Source: Streptomyces sp. NBC_01294 (GTDB taxonomy: Bacteria > Actinomycetota > Actinomycetes > Streptomycetales > Streptomycetaceae). From it: a stretch of 64,000 nt of DNA. The notes beneath the pieces were generated by a model. The model saw only the letters and a list, made by a program, of their open reading frames with translations. It was not told the DNA's origin and made no database searches. The stretch lies in NCBI RefSeq assembly GCF_035917235.1, contig NZ_CP108423.1, positions 2,297,001 to 2,361,000 of the forward strand. The letters run 5' to 3'. This document shows positions 50,425 through 60,441 of this stretch, piece after piece; positions within the stretch are counted from its first letter, which is position 1; the number at the start of each line of letters is the position of its first letter. Made by a program: the position numbers and the translations under genes.

Positions 50425-50775
50425 TTACTTGTCGCGCTTCTCCTTGATCTTCGCGGCCTTGCCGCGGAGCTCACGGAGGTAGTACAGCTTGGCACGGCGC
50501 ACGTCACCGCGGGTGACGAGCTCGATCTTCTCAAAGATCGGGGAGTGGACCGGGAAGGTACGCTCCACGCCGACGCTGAAGGAGACCTTGCGGACCGTGA
50601 AGGTCTCGGAGACGCCGGCGCCCTGGCGACGGATGACGACGCCCTTGAACTGCTGGATACGGGAGCGGTTGCCCTCGATCACGCGGACGTGCACGTTGAT
50701 CGTGTCACCCGGGCGGAAGGCCGGGACGTCCGAGCGGAGCGCGGCGGCGTTGACGCCATCGAGCAGGTGAGACAT
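50425..50775 (-). CDS. rplS: 50S ribosomal protein L19
   Basis: A 116-residue L19. [40 protein letters not shown] and [20 protein letters not shown] are conserved family segments. ATG 50775 gives the standard length; upstream in-frame codons would only add non-conserved residues. It follows trmD by 133 bases on the same strand, with a hairpin between. Confidence 0.97.
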   Translation of the reverse strand: MSHLLDGVNAAALRSDVPAFRPGDTINVHVRVIEGNRSRIQQFKGVVIRRQGAGVSETFTVRKVSFSVGVERTFPVHSPIFEKIELVTRGDVRRAKLYYLRELRGKAAKIKEKRDK

Positions 50776-50857
50776 GTTCTTCGTCTGCTTTCTTCGCATG
50801 ACGCCACAGGTCGCCAGTGCGGGTTTCCGTAGAGAATCCGGTTGCCGTGGGACCCGG

Positions 50858-50890
50858 CGGACGACGGTCCCCCTGTGGCAGGGGCGTCCG
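50858..50890 (-). terminator. hairpin in the trmD-rplS spacer
   Basis: CGGACG (50858-50863) pairs with CGTCCG (50885-50890) and CCCCT (50870-50874) with AGGGG (50880-50884), leaving a 6-base bulge on one side. It lies 18 bases past the trmD stop on the minus strand and may terminate or attenuate transcription before rplS. Confidence 0.45.
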
Positions 50891-50908
50891 CGAGCACACA
50901 GCAGCCGC

Positions 50909-51730
50909 CTATTCTTCCACGGCTTGCGGCCTGCACCAAAATCGGCCGTCGGCGGACGGCTTCCAGCCCAGGATGGAGAGGATCTCCCGGTCCTTCTTGT
51001 CGAAGGCGGAGGCCTCGCAGCGCTCGATCAGATCGGGGCGGTTGCGCGCGGTCCGGCGGAAGGCCTCGTCCCGGCGCCAGCGGGCGATCTTCCCGTGGTG
51101 GCCGCTGAGCAGCACGTCGGGGATGTCCCGGCCGCGCCACACCGGGGGCTTGGTGTAGACGGGCCCCTCCAGCAGGTTGGCCATCTCGCCGGGCGCGAAG
51201 GAGTCGTCGCGGTGCGATTCGGCGTTGCCGAGCACTCCGGGCAGCAGCCGGGCCACGGCCTCGGTGACCACCAGGACGGCGGCCTCGCCGCCGGCCAGGA
51301 CGTAGTCGCCGATGGAGACCTCGTACACCGGCATGCGCGTGGCGTACTCGTCCATGACCCGGCGGTCGATGCCCTCGTACCGGGCCGGCGTGAAGATGAG
51401 CCAGGGCCGCTCGGAGAGCTCCACGGCCAGCTCCTGGGTGAAGGGCCGGCCGCTGGGCGTGGGGACGACCATGACGGGTCCGTGCGCGCCCGCCTCGTAG
51501 CCGTCGGCCAGGGCCGCGTCCAGGGCCTCCCCCCACGGGTCGGTCTTCATGACCATGCCGGGGCCGCCGCCGTACGGGGTGTCGTCGACCGTGTTGTGCC
51601 GGTCGTACGTCCAGTCCCGCAGGTCGTGGACGTGCACGTCGAGCTGTCCGCGGGCGCGGGCCTTGCCGACGAGGGAGACGTTCAGCGGCTCCAGGTACTC
51701 GGGGAAGATCGTGACGACGTCGAGACGCAT
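50909..51730 (-). CDS. trmD: tRNA (guanine37-N1)-methyltransferase TrmD
   Basis: A 273-residue SPOUT enzyme. [52 protein letters not shown] and the knot region [20 protein letters not shown] are diagnostic. It methylates G37 in tRNAs with G at position 36, which prevents frameshifting. The ATG overlaps the rimM stop (TGATG at 51728-51732). Confidence 0.97.
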   Translation of the reverse strand: MRLDVVTIFPEYLEPLNVSLVGKARARGQLDVHVHDLRDWTYDRHNTVDDTPYGGGPGMVMKTDPWGEALDAALADGYEAGAHGPVMVVPTPSGRPFTQELAVELSERPWLIFTPARYEGIDRRVMDEYATRMPVYEVSIGDYVLAGGEAAVLVVTEAVARLLPGVLGNAESHRDDSFAPGEMANLLEGPVYTKPPVWRGRDIPDVLLSGHHGKIARWRRDEAFRRTARNRPDLIERCEASAFDKKDREILSILGWKPSADGRFWCRPQAVEE

Positions 51731-52290
51731 CAGGCCTCGTCCCCGGCGTCCTCGTCACGGGTCGAGTCGATGATCGCCTCGCGCTCGTCGATCAGCCCGG
51801 GCGGCGGGGTGATGACGCAGCGCTGCTCCTCGAGGTCGATCTCGGCGACGATCTCCTCCACGAAGGGGATCATCACCTCGGAGCCGTCGGGCCGCTCGAC
51901 GATGAAGAGGTCCTGCGAGGGCAGGTGGGAGATCTCGGTGATCCGGCCGATCTCGGTGCCGTCGGCGAGGACCACGTCCAGGTCCATCAGCTGGTGGTCG
52001 TAGTACTCGTCCTCCTCCTCCGGCAGCTCGGCGGGGTCCACCTCGGCGATCAGGAGGGTGTTGCGCAGCGACTCGGCGCCGCTGCGGTCCTTGACGCCCG
52101 CGAAGCGGAGCAGGAGCCGCCCGCTGTGCACGCGGCCGGTCTCGATCGTCAGCGGTCCCACCGTCGCGGGCTCCGTCTTGAGCACGGCGCCGGGGCTGAG
52201 CCGCAGCTCCGGCTCGTCCGTGCGCACCTCGACGGTGACCTCACCCTTGATGCCGTGGGCGCGGCCGATCCGCGCGACTACCAACTCCAC
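51730..52290 (-). CDS. rimM: 16S rRNA processing/ribosome maturation factor RimM
   Basis: A 186-residue protein. The N-terminal RimM domain ([20 protein letters not shown]) is followed by a PRC-barrel region ([40 protein letters not shown]). It assists 30S head maturation with S19. GTG 52290 is the start. It is coupled to trmD and separated from khpA by a 125-base spacer with a strong hairpin. Confidence 0.95.
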   Translation of the reverse strand: MELVVARIGRAHGIKGEVTVEVRTDEPELRLSPGAVLKTEPATVGPLTIETGRVHSGRLLLRFAGVKDRSGAESLRNTLLIAEVDPAELPEEEDEYYDHQLMDLDVVLADGTEIGRITEISHLPSQDLFIVERPDGSEVMIPFVEEIVAEIDLEEQRCVITPPPGLIDEREAIIDSTRDEDAGDEA

Positions 52291-52360
52291 TGTGCTCTTC
52301 CCTTGCTGCGGCGTGGTTGCTCAGATCCATGGTGGCTCCTGCCCGCGGGCAGAAACGACT

Positions 52361-52397
52361 CGGGCCGGGGCGGGCGACGAACGCCCTCCCCGGCCCG
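52361..52397 (-). terminator. strong hairpin between khpA and rimM
   Basis: CGGGCCGGGG (52361-52370) pairs with CCCCGGCCCG (52388-52397), and inside it GGGCG pairs with CGCCC around a 5-base loop. It starts 18 bases after the khpA stop on the minus strand. It probably ends part of the rpsP-khpA transcripts. Confidence 0.65.
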
Positions 52398-52415
52398 TGC
52401 CGGTGATTCAACTTC

Positions 52416-52655
52416 TCAGCGGACCTGGTCCACGTCGACGAGGTCGACGCGGATCCCCCGGCCGCCGATGGCGCCCACGACGGTACGCAGAGCACGTGCG
52501 GTGCGGCCGTTGCGGCCGATCACCTTGCCGAGGTCGTCGGGGTGAACCCGGACCTCGAGCACCTGCCCGCGGCGCAGGTTGCGCGAGGCGACCTGCACTT
52601 CGTCGGGGTTGTCCACAATGCCCTTCACGAGGTGCTCAAGAGCCTCCTCGAGCAT
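52416..52655 (-). CDS. khpA: KH-domain RNA-binding protein KhpA
   Basis: A 79-residue protein that is a single KH domain. MLEEALEHLVKGIVDNPDEV is followed by VRVHPDDLGKVIGRNGRTAR with the GxxG loop GRNG. The position directly after rpsP (two-base gap) and ahead of rimM/trmD is conserved across actinobacteria and firmicutes. Its role is RNA binding linked to cell growth. Confidence 0.95.
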   Translation of the reverse strand: MLEEALEHLVKGIVDNPDEVQVASRNLRRGQVLEVRVHPDDLGKVIGRNGRTARALRTVVGAIGGRGIRVDLVDVDQVR

Positions 52656-52657
52656 GC

Positions 52658-53095
52658 TCAGGCCTCGGTCGACTCGGCGGTGGCCTCAGCCTCGTCCGCC
52701 TTCTTGTCGGCCTTCTTCTTCTGCGTGATGGCCTCGCCCTTGCCCTCGCCGATGCCCTCGAGGGCCTTGGCGAACTCGTCGAAGGAGCGACGCTTGCTCT
52801 CCTTCGTCTCCGGCTGCAGGAGCGGCGCGGGGGCGGGGAGACCCTTGTGGGCCTGCCAGTCACCGGTCAGCTTCAGGATGGCGAGCACAGCCTCGGTGGG
52901 CTGGGCGCCGACGGACAGCCAGTACTGCGCACGCTCGGCGTTGACCTCGATGCGCGACGGGTTGTACGTCGGGTGGTAGATACCGATCTCTTCGATCGCG
53001 CGACCATCCCGGCGGGTGCGGGCGTCGGCGACGACGATGCGGTAGTGCGGCTGGCGAATCTTGCCGAGGCGCTTGAGCTTGATCTTGACTGCCAC
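52658..53095 (-). CDS. rpsP: 30S ribosomal protein S16
   Basis: A 145-residue S16. [40 protein letters not shown] and [20 protein letters not shown] are the conserved body. A Lys/Glu/Ala-rich extension of about 60 residues at the C terminus is usual in Streptomyces. GTG 53095 is the start (AVKIKLKR follows). First gene of the rpsP-khpA pair. Confidence 0.96.
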   Translation of the reverse strand: MAVKIKLKRLGKIRQPHYRIVVADARTRRDGRAIEEIGIYHPTYNPSRIEVNAERAQYWLSVGAQPTEAVLAILKLTGDWQAHKGLPAPAPLLQPETKESKRRSFDEFAKALEGIGEGKGEAITQKKKADKKADEAEATAESTEA

Positions 53096-53467
53096 TGGAG
53101 TGGTGTCTCCTGAACTTGACGTGGTTGGGCACATGAGATGCCACGTGGGGTTGCGGTACTCGGGTGCCCGATGGACGCGTCAGCCGGAGGAGAGAGGGGT
53201 CCTATGCGACTGTCGAGTACAGCTAGCCATTGTGCCATACGCCTGCGGCGCCGCCGCGCGGGGAGGACCGCTCCCTGCGAGCGGGCGCGACTCATCGCCG
53301 GAGCGGCCGTGCGCGCGCCGGTACGGGGGCGTGCCGCTGCACGGGCTGCCGTCGGCGCGGTGGCACCGTCTGGGCTCGGCCCGCCGCGGGTGGTGACCCG
53401 TGACACCTGTGGACGGACACAGGGCGGCGGCGGGCGCGGGGTGGTTGCGGGACTCGACCCGGTGGGG
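53096..53467. other. 372-base non-coding region upstream of rpsP
   Basis: No convincing gene is seen on either strand; the few open frames are short and unlike any family I know. It should contain the minus-strand promoter and leader of rpsP. The least G/C-rich part (about 53212-53250) is the most likely promoter position. The left end borders the rpsP start and the right end the SprT-like stop. Confidence 0.6.
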
Positions 53468-54064
53468 TCAGGACGCCGCCGCGATAGCCACCTCTGGAAT
53501 CCGGAAGGGCTTCATGCAGCCGCCGCACACGATCGGCGCCTGCGCGAGCACGGAGGGGACCACCCGCACGTTGCGCCCGCAGTCGCAGACCGCCTTGACG
53601 CGGACGCCGCCGCCGGAGGACCCGTGACGGGCGGCCGGTCCGCGGAAGCTGCGCTTGGTGTCGGCGGCCGTGGCGACCGTGTGGGCCTTCAGTGCGCGCT
53701 GCAGCCGCTCCATGGTGGGGCGGTAGCGCTTCTTCGCCTCGGGATTGAGCGTGACCAGCGAGAAGCCGCTGCTCGCGTGCGGTTCTTCGGAGTGGTCCAG
53801 CCCCATCTCCTCGGCGATCGCGAGGAATCTGCGGTTGTGGTAGCGGCCAGCGCGCGAGGTGTCTCGGACCCCTCGGGCGGCGGCGATGCCGTGGACTGCC
53901 TCGTGCAGCAGTCGCTCGAAGGAGAGCTCGGCGCCACAGGCGGACGACGACTCTCCGATCAGGGACTCGGGCGCGGCAAGGTCAGGCAGCTCGGGGTGGT
54001 ACCGCTGAATATCGGCCCACGCCTGCGCCAGCTCTGCGGCGAGAACAGGTGGTGTCGTGCTCAC
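53468..54064 (-). CDS. SprT-like zinc metalloprotease-fold protein
   Basis: A 198-residue protein. The metal motif HExxH is HEAVH in LLHEAVHGIAAARG, followed by YHNRRFLAIAEEMGLDHSEE. The C-terminal part has a zinc ribbon, with CDCG and, after VPSVLAQAPIV, CGGC. This layout matches SprT-like proteins; relatives in eukaryotes cleave DNA-protein crosslinks, but the bacterial role is unknown. GTG 54064 is chosen (STTPPVLAAELAQ). Confidence 0.78.
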   Translation of the reverse strand: MSTTPPVLAAELAQAWADIQRYHPELPDLAAPESLIGESSSACGAELSFERLLHEAVHGIAAARGVRDTSRAGRYHNRRFLAIAEEMGLDHSEEPHASSGFSLVTLNPEAKKRYRPTMERLQRALKAHTVATAADTKRSFRGPAARHGSSGGGVRVKAVCDCGRNVRVVPSVLAQAPIVCGGCMKPFRIPEVAIAAAS

Positions 54065-54218
54065 GTCGTGACAACGAGCCGAGGTGCCCGGGTGTTCCGA
54101 TTCCGGGCCATTCCAAATTTTTTGCACGTACCAGTCAGTTCAGCCTGATGCGTCCTGACGAGGACGGGTGCGTCGATCTCAGGAGGAGTCGGTACGTAAC
54201 GACGACCGGAACGCATCA

Positions 54219-54252
54219 GCCCCGGCGTGCGGCACAGGCCGCGCGCCGGGGC
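54219..54252 (-). terminator. terminator after proS
   Basis: GCCCCGGCGTGCGG (54219-54232) pairs with CCGCGCGCCGGGGC (54239-54252) over 14 positions with one G-T pair and a 6-base loop. It begins 11 bases after the proS stop on the minus strand. Confidence 0.8.
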
Positions 54253-54263
54253 GTGAGAGCTGC

Positions 54264-55676
54264 TCAGTACGAGCGCGCGACGATCGCGAGGGTACCGGGG
54301 GCGTCGTCCGTCTGCGGGACCGACCCGTCCGCGGCGATCAGGCAGCGCACGGAGACGGCCTGCTCGGCCAGCTTCGCCTCGCCCTCCGGACCGAGGTCCG
54401 CCCACGGGATCCGCGCCCAGCCACCGGCGATGGCGGCCTCGGCGGCCTCCTCGATGGTCGAGACGTCGGACGTACGGGACTCACGGCGCTCGCGGGACTC
54501 GCGCAGCAGCTGCGCCTGGTCCTCGTCGAGCACCTTGGGCAGCAGGTCGGCGAGCGCGTCGATCTGCACGGGGGTCTTCCCGCCCGGGATCCGGCGGGCC
54601 AGCATCGCGGTGCCGGCCTCCAGGTCGCGGGGGCCGATCTCGATGCGGACCGGTACGCCCTTGAGCTCCCAGTCCACGGCGCGGCGGCCGAAGGGGGTGT
54701 CGACGCGGTCGTCGACGTGTACGCGCAGCCCGGCGGCCTTCAGCTGGGCGCCCAGCTCGCGGACCTTGGCCACGGCCTCGTCGCCCTTGATCGCCATGAC
54801 GACGACCTGGACGTGGGCGAGGCGCGGCGGGACGCGCAGGCCGTTGTCGTCGCCGTGGGACATGATCAGGCCGCCGACCATGCGGGTCGAGACGCCCCAC
54901 GAGGTCTGCCAGACGAGCTCCTGCTTGCCTTCCTTCGACAGGTACTGCGTGTTGAAGGCCTTGGCGAAGTTGGTGCCGAGCTCGTGGCTCGTGCCGAGCT
55001 GCAGGGCCTTGCCGTCGCCCATCATGCCCTCGAGGGTGAGGGTGTTGATGGCGCCGGCGAAGCGCTCCTTGGCGGTCTTGCGGCCCAGCACGACGTCGAT
55101 GCCGAGCACGTTCGTCATGAAGTCGCCGTACACGTCCGTGTGGATGCGGGCGGCGTAGTCGCGGGCGTCCTCGTAGGTGGCGTGGGCGGTGTGGCCCTCC
55201 TGCCAGAGGAACTCGCTCGTACGGAGGAACACGCGCGGGCGCATCTCCCAGCGGACCACGTTGGCCCACTGGTTGATCAGCAGCGGCAGGTCGCGGTAGC
55301 TCTGGACCCACTTGGAGAAGTAGTCGTTGATGATCGTCTCGGAGGTGGGCCGGACGACGACCGGCTCTTCCAGCTCCTTGCCGCCGCCGTGCGTGACGAC
55401 CGCGAGCTCGGGGGCGAAGCCCTCGACGTGCTCGGCTTCCCTCGTCAGGTACGACTGCGGGATGAACAGCGGGAAGTAGGCGTTCTGGGCGCCCGCGTCC
55501 TTGATGCGCGCGTCCATCTCCTGCTGCATCCGCTCCCACAGGCCGTAGCCGTACGGTCGGATGACCATGGTGCCGCGGACCGGACCGTTGTCGGCCAGCT
55601 CGGCCTTGTTGATCAGATCCTGGTACCAGCGGGGGAAATCCTCCGCCTGCGGGGTGAGAACGGGTGCCTTTGCCAT
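54264..55676 (-). CDS. proS: prolyl-tRNA synthetase, archaeal/eukaryote-like type
   Basis: A 470-residue class II synthetase lacking the bacterial editing insertion. Motif 2 is RTSEFLWQEGHTAHA, preceded by VVRPTSETIINDYFSKWVQS. SHELGTNFAKAFNTQYLSKE and the anticodon-binding domain (VQVVVMAIKGDEAVAKVREL) follow. It ends in ARSY, the C-terminal Tyr typical of this ProRS class. It charges tRNA-Pro. ATG 55676 is the start. Streptomyces usually also have a bacterial-type ProRS elsewhere, which is not in this window. Confidence 0.93.
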   Translation of the reverse strand: MAKAPVLTPQAEDFPRWYQDLINKAELADNGPVRGTMVIRPYGYGLWERMQQEMDARIKDAGAQNAYFPLFIPQSYLTREAEHVEGFAPELAVVTHGGGKELEEPVVVRPTSETIINDYFSKWVQSYRDLPLLINQWANVVRWEMRPRVFLRTSEFLWQEGHTAHATYEDARDYAARIHTDVYGDFMTNVLGIDVVLGRKTAKERFAGAINTLTLEGMMGDGKALQLGTSHELGTNFAKAFNTQYLSKEGKQELVWQTSWGVSTRMVGGLIMSHGDDNGLRVPPRLAHVQVVVMAIKGDEAVAKVRELGAQLKAAGLRVHVDDRVDTPFGRRAVDWELKGVPVRIEIGPRDLEAGTAMLARRIPGGKTPVQIDALADLLPKVLDEDQAQLLRESRERRESRTSDVSTIEEAAEAAIAGGWARIPWADLGPEGEAKLAEQAVSVRCLIAADGSVPQTDDAPGTLAIVARSY

Positions 55677-55807
55677 GCCGCGAATCGTACGGCGCCCGGC
55701 AGGCGATACGTGAATCGGGTGGCGCGCTCCTCTGGACGCGGGGGCGAATGGGGAGTTCTCTGGCAACGGGGGCAAGGGGGCGACACGGAATCAGGAGCGC
55801 TCTTTCG

Positions 55808-56530
55808 ATGACACCGACGCCGACGGCGACGCTCGTCGCCCGGGACTGGGCTGAGATCCAGGAACGGATGCTGGTACCGCTGTACGAGGCGGTCTACGAC
55901 CGGCTGGAGGTCGGGCCGGGCGACCGGCTGCTCGGCCTCGACTGCGGGGCCGGCCTGGCCCTGCTGCTCGCGGCCGGGCGGGGAGCCGTGGCCACGGGCG
56001 TGGAGCCGGATCCCGCGCGGCGGGCGCTGGCCCGTGAGCGGCTGCTGGAGGTGCTGGCGGCCCCGCCGTCCGCGCCGCGCCCGTACGACGCCCTGCTGGC
56101 CTTCTCCCCGGACCCGGAGGTCCTGGCCTCGGCCCTGCCGGCGGTCCGGCGCGGCGGGGCCGTGGTGCTGGCCGACTGGGGTCCCGCGGAGCGCTGTACG
56201 GTGCCCTCGGTCCTGGGCGGCGGGCCCGCGCCGCGGGACCTGGACGCGCTCGTGGAGTGGGCCGGACTCAGACCGGACGGGTCGGGGCGGGTGTTCTGCC
56301 CGTTCGGGTACGCGGACGTGGACAGCGCGGTGCGCGGCCTGCTGTCGACCGGGCTCTATCCCGTCGCGAGCACCGGCTCCGGCGCAGCGGCCGGCGCCGC
56401 GCCCTTCGACCTGGGCGATCCCGCCCTGGCGGAGAAGGAGCTGACCGAGGCGCTTCACCCGTTCGAGCGGTCCGACGGCGCCGTGTGGCTGCCGAACATC
56501 TTCCGGTACGTGATCGCCCGGGTGGCCTGA
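55808..56530 (+). CDS. SAM-dependent methyltransferase-like protein
   Basis: A 240-residue protein. The N-terminal half has a class I methyltransferase layout: VYDRLEVGPGDRLLGLDCGA with the GxGxG-like loop DCGAGLALLLAAG, then VATGVEPDPARRALA (acidic residue after strand 2) and YDALLAFSPD. The C-terminal half is unusual and lacks a recognisable substrate motif. ATG 55808 has AGGAG ten bases upstream. It is the only plus-strand gene in the block between whiG and glnD and lies between proS and ftsH, convergent with the latter. Confidence 0.78.
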   Translation: MTPTPTATLVARDWAEIQERMLVPLYEAVYDRLEVGPGDRLLGLDCGAGLALLLAAGRGAVATGVEPDPARRALARERLLEVLAAPPSAPRPYDALLAFSPDPEVLASALPAVRRGGAVVLADWGPAERCTVPSVLGGGPAPRDLDALVEWAGLRPDGSGRVFCPFGYADVDSAVRGLLSTGLYPVASTGSGAAAGAAPFDLGDPALAEKELTEALHPFERSDGAVWLPNIFRYVIARVA

Positions 56531-56546
56531 CGCCGGCGGCCGCCCG

Positions 56547-58484
<1,938 letters not shown>

Positions 58485-58556
58485 GGGGCGCCTCCTTCTG
58501 CCATCCTCCCGGCCGACCATAAGGGATAAAACGGATCATCGCCCCAGCAGAAACAG

Positions 58557-58606
58557 GAGGGCCCCGACCGTGTGACCCTGTCGGTCACACCCTGGTCGGG
58601 GCCCTC
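58557..58606 (-). terminator. terminator after ffh
   Basis: GAGGGCCCCGACC (58557-58569) pairs with GGTCGGGGCCCTC (58594-58606), and GTGTGACC (58570-58577) pairs with GGTCACAC (58583-58590) around a 5-base loop, with a 3-base bulge. On the minus strand it is followed by CTGTTTCT. It lies 20 bases past the ffh stop. Confidence 0.9.
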
Positions 58607-58626
58607 CTCGCACGCCTGCGTGCGGA

Positions 58627-60201
58627 CTACTTCATGAACTTCTTGAACTCGTCCGGAAGGTCGAAGTCCTGGCCGGCCTGGCCGCCGCCCGCCGGAAGAC
58701 CGAAGGGGTTTCCGGCGGCCGCGGGCTCGACCGCCTGCGGACCCTGCTCCCTGCGGGCCGCGGCTGCGGCCTCCTCTTCCTTGCGCTTCATCGGGTTGCC
58801 GCTCTTGCGCTTGCCCTTGGCCTGCTTGACCTGCTTCTTCTGCCGGCCGGGGCCGCCGCCCATCCCGGGGATGCCCGGCATTCCGGGCATGCCGCCGCCC
58901 TGGGCCATGCGGGACATCATCTTGCGGGCGTCGAAGAACCGCTCCACGAGCGCCTTGACGGCGCTGACCTCGGTGCCGGAACCCTTGGCGATACGGGCAC
59001 GGCGCGAGCCGTTGATGATCGTCGGGTCCTGGCGCTCGGCCGGGGTCATCGACTTGATGATCGCGGCGGTGCGGTCGACGTCGCGCTCGTCGATGTTGTT
59101 GATCTGGTCCTTGATCTGCCCCATGCCGGGCAGCATGCCGAGCAGCTTGGAGATGGAGCCCATCTTGCGGACCTGCTCCATCTGGGCCAGGAAGTCGTCG
59201 AGCGTGAATTCCTTGGGGCCCTTGGCGAGCTTGGCCGCCATCTTCTCGGCCTCGGCCTGCGAGAAGGTCTTCTCGGCCTGCTCGATGAGGGTGAGCATGT
59301 CACCCATGTCGAGGATCCGGCCCGCCATGCGGTCGGGGTGGAACGCGTCGAACTCGTCGAGCTTCTCGCCGTTCGAGGCGAACATGATCTGCTTGCCGGT
59401 GACGTGCGCGATGGAGAGCGCGGCACCGCCTCGGGCGTCGCCGTCGAGCTTGGAGAGCACGACGCCGTCGAAGCCGACGCCGTCGCGGAAGGCCTCGGCG
59501 GTGTTGACCGCGTCCTGGCCGATCATGGCGTCGACGACGAAGAGGATCTCGTCGGGGCTGACGGCGTCGCGGATGTCCGCGGCCTGCTGCATCAGCTCGG
59601 AGTCGATGCCGAGGCGGCCGGCGGTGTCGACGATGACGATGTCGTACTGCTTGGTCCGCGCGTACTCGATCGAGTCCTTCGCGACCTGGACCGGGTCGCC
59701 GACGCCGTTGCCGGGCTGGGGCGCGTAGACGGCCACGCCCGCGCGCTCGGCGACGACGCTCAGCTGGTTGACGGCGTTGGGGCGCTGGAGGTCGCACGCG
59801 ACGAGCAGCGGGGCGTGGCCCTGCCCCTTCAGCCACAGGCCGAGCTTTCCGGCGAGGGTGGTCTTACCGGCACCCTGGAGACCGGCCAGCATGATCACGG
59901 TGGGGGCGGTCTTGGCGAAGCGCAGCCGCCGGGTCTCGCCGCCGAGGATGGTGACGAGCTCGTCGTTGACGATCTTCAGGACCTGCTGGCCCGGGTTCAG
60001 GGCCTTGCTGACCTCTTCGCCGCGGGCACGTTCCTTGACGTTCGCGATGAAGGAGCGGACGACCGGGAGGGCGACGTCGGCCTCGAGGAGGGCGATACGG
60101 ATTTCCCGGGCCGCTGCGTCGATGTCAGCCTCGGACAGCCGGCCTTTGCCGCGCAGGCCCTTGAAGGTATTCGCCAAGCGGTCGGAGAGCGTATCGAACA
60201 C
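58627..60201 (-). CDS. ffh: signal recognition particle protein Ffh
   Basis: A 524-residue SRP54 GTPase. The N domain MFDTLSDRLANTFKGLRGKG precedes the G domain with GLQGAGKTTLAGKLG near 106-120, VACDLQRPNAVNQL, VIVDTAGRLGID and SKLDGDARGGAAL. The Met-rich M domain holds MGSISKLLGMLPGMGQIKDQ and IINGSRRARIAKGSG. The C-terminal tail is Gly/Met- and Lys-rich. GTG 60201 begins MFDTLSD. It targets nascent membrane proteins to the translocon. Confidence 0.96.
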   Translation of the reverse strand: MFDTLSDRLANTFKGLRGKGRLSEADIDAAAREIRIALLEADVALPVVRSFIANVKERARGEEVSKALNPGQQVLKIVNDELVTILGGETRRLRFAKTAPTVIMLAGLQGAGKTTLAGKLGLWLKGQGHAPLLVACDLQRPNAVNQLSVVAERAGVAVYAPQPGNGVGDPVQVAKDSIEYARTKQYDIVIVDTAGRLGIDSELMQQAADIRDAVSPDEILFVVDAMIGQDAVNTAEAFRDGVGFDGVVLSKLDGDARGGAALSIAHVTGKQIMFASNGEKLDEFDAFHPDRMAGRILDMGDMLTLIEQAEKTFSQAEAEKMAAKLAKGPKEFTLDDFLAQMEQVRKMGSISKLLGMLPGMGQIKDQINNIDERDVDRTAAIIKSMTPAERQDPTIINGSRRARIAKGSGTEVSAVKALVERFFDARKMMSRMAQGGGMPGMPGIPGMGGGPGRQKKQVKQAKGKRKSGNPMKRKEEEAAAAARREQGPQAVEPAAAGNPFGLPAGGGQAGQDFDLPDEFKKFMK

Positions 60202-60370
60202 GGTGGTCGCGATTCCTCGGGTCGGGGGCGGTGTGGTCGTCCCCCAGGGTATCGGCCCTCGCCGCGTGGTGGACCCGGCGGGCGGTCCCGGCTCTGCCCG
60301 GACCCGCGTCTCACACGCCGGAGGGGCCGGATTCGGCACGTGCCGACTGCCCACCGCGCCTCAAAGACCG

Positions 60371-60410
60371 GGGCTCCGCCCCGCACCCCGCGCCTCAAAC
60401 GCCGGAGGGG
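60371..60410 (-). repeat. dispersed G/C-rich 3' repeat, copy 2
   Basis: In minus-strand sense the copy reads CCCCTCCGGCGTTTGAGG, CGCGGGGT and GGGGCGGAGCCC in order. It matches the copy at 41086-41126 next to the M23 gene. It lies just downstream of glnD and overlaps the glnD terminator hairpin. Confidence 0.6.
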
Positions 60411-60430
60411 CCGGATCCCGCCGGCGTTTG
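60396..60430 (-). terminator. terminator after glnD
   Basis: CAAACGCCGG (60396-60405) and CCGGCGTTTG (60421-60430) form a perfect 10-bp stem with a 15-base loop, 11 bases past the glnD stop on the minus strand. Confidence 0.7.
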
Positions 60431-60441
60431 TGGCACGGAAG

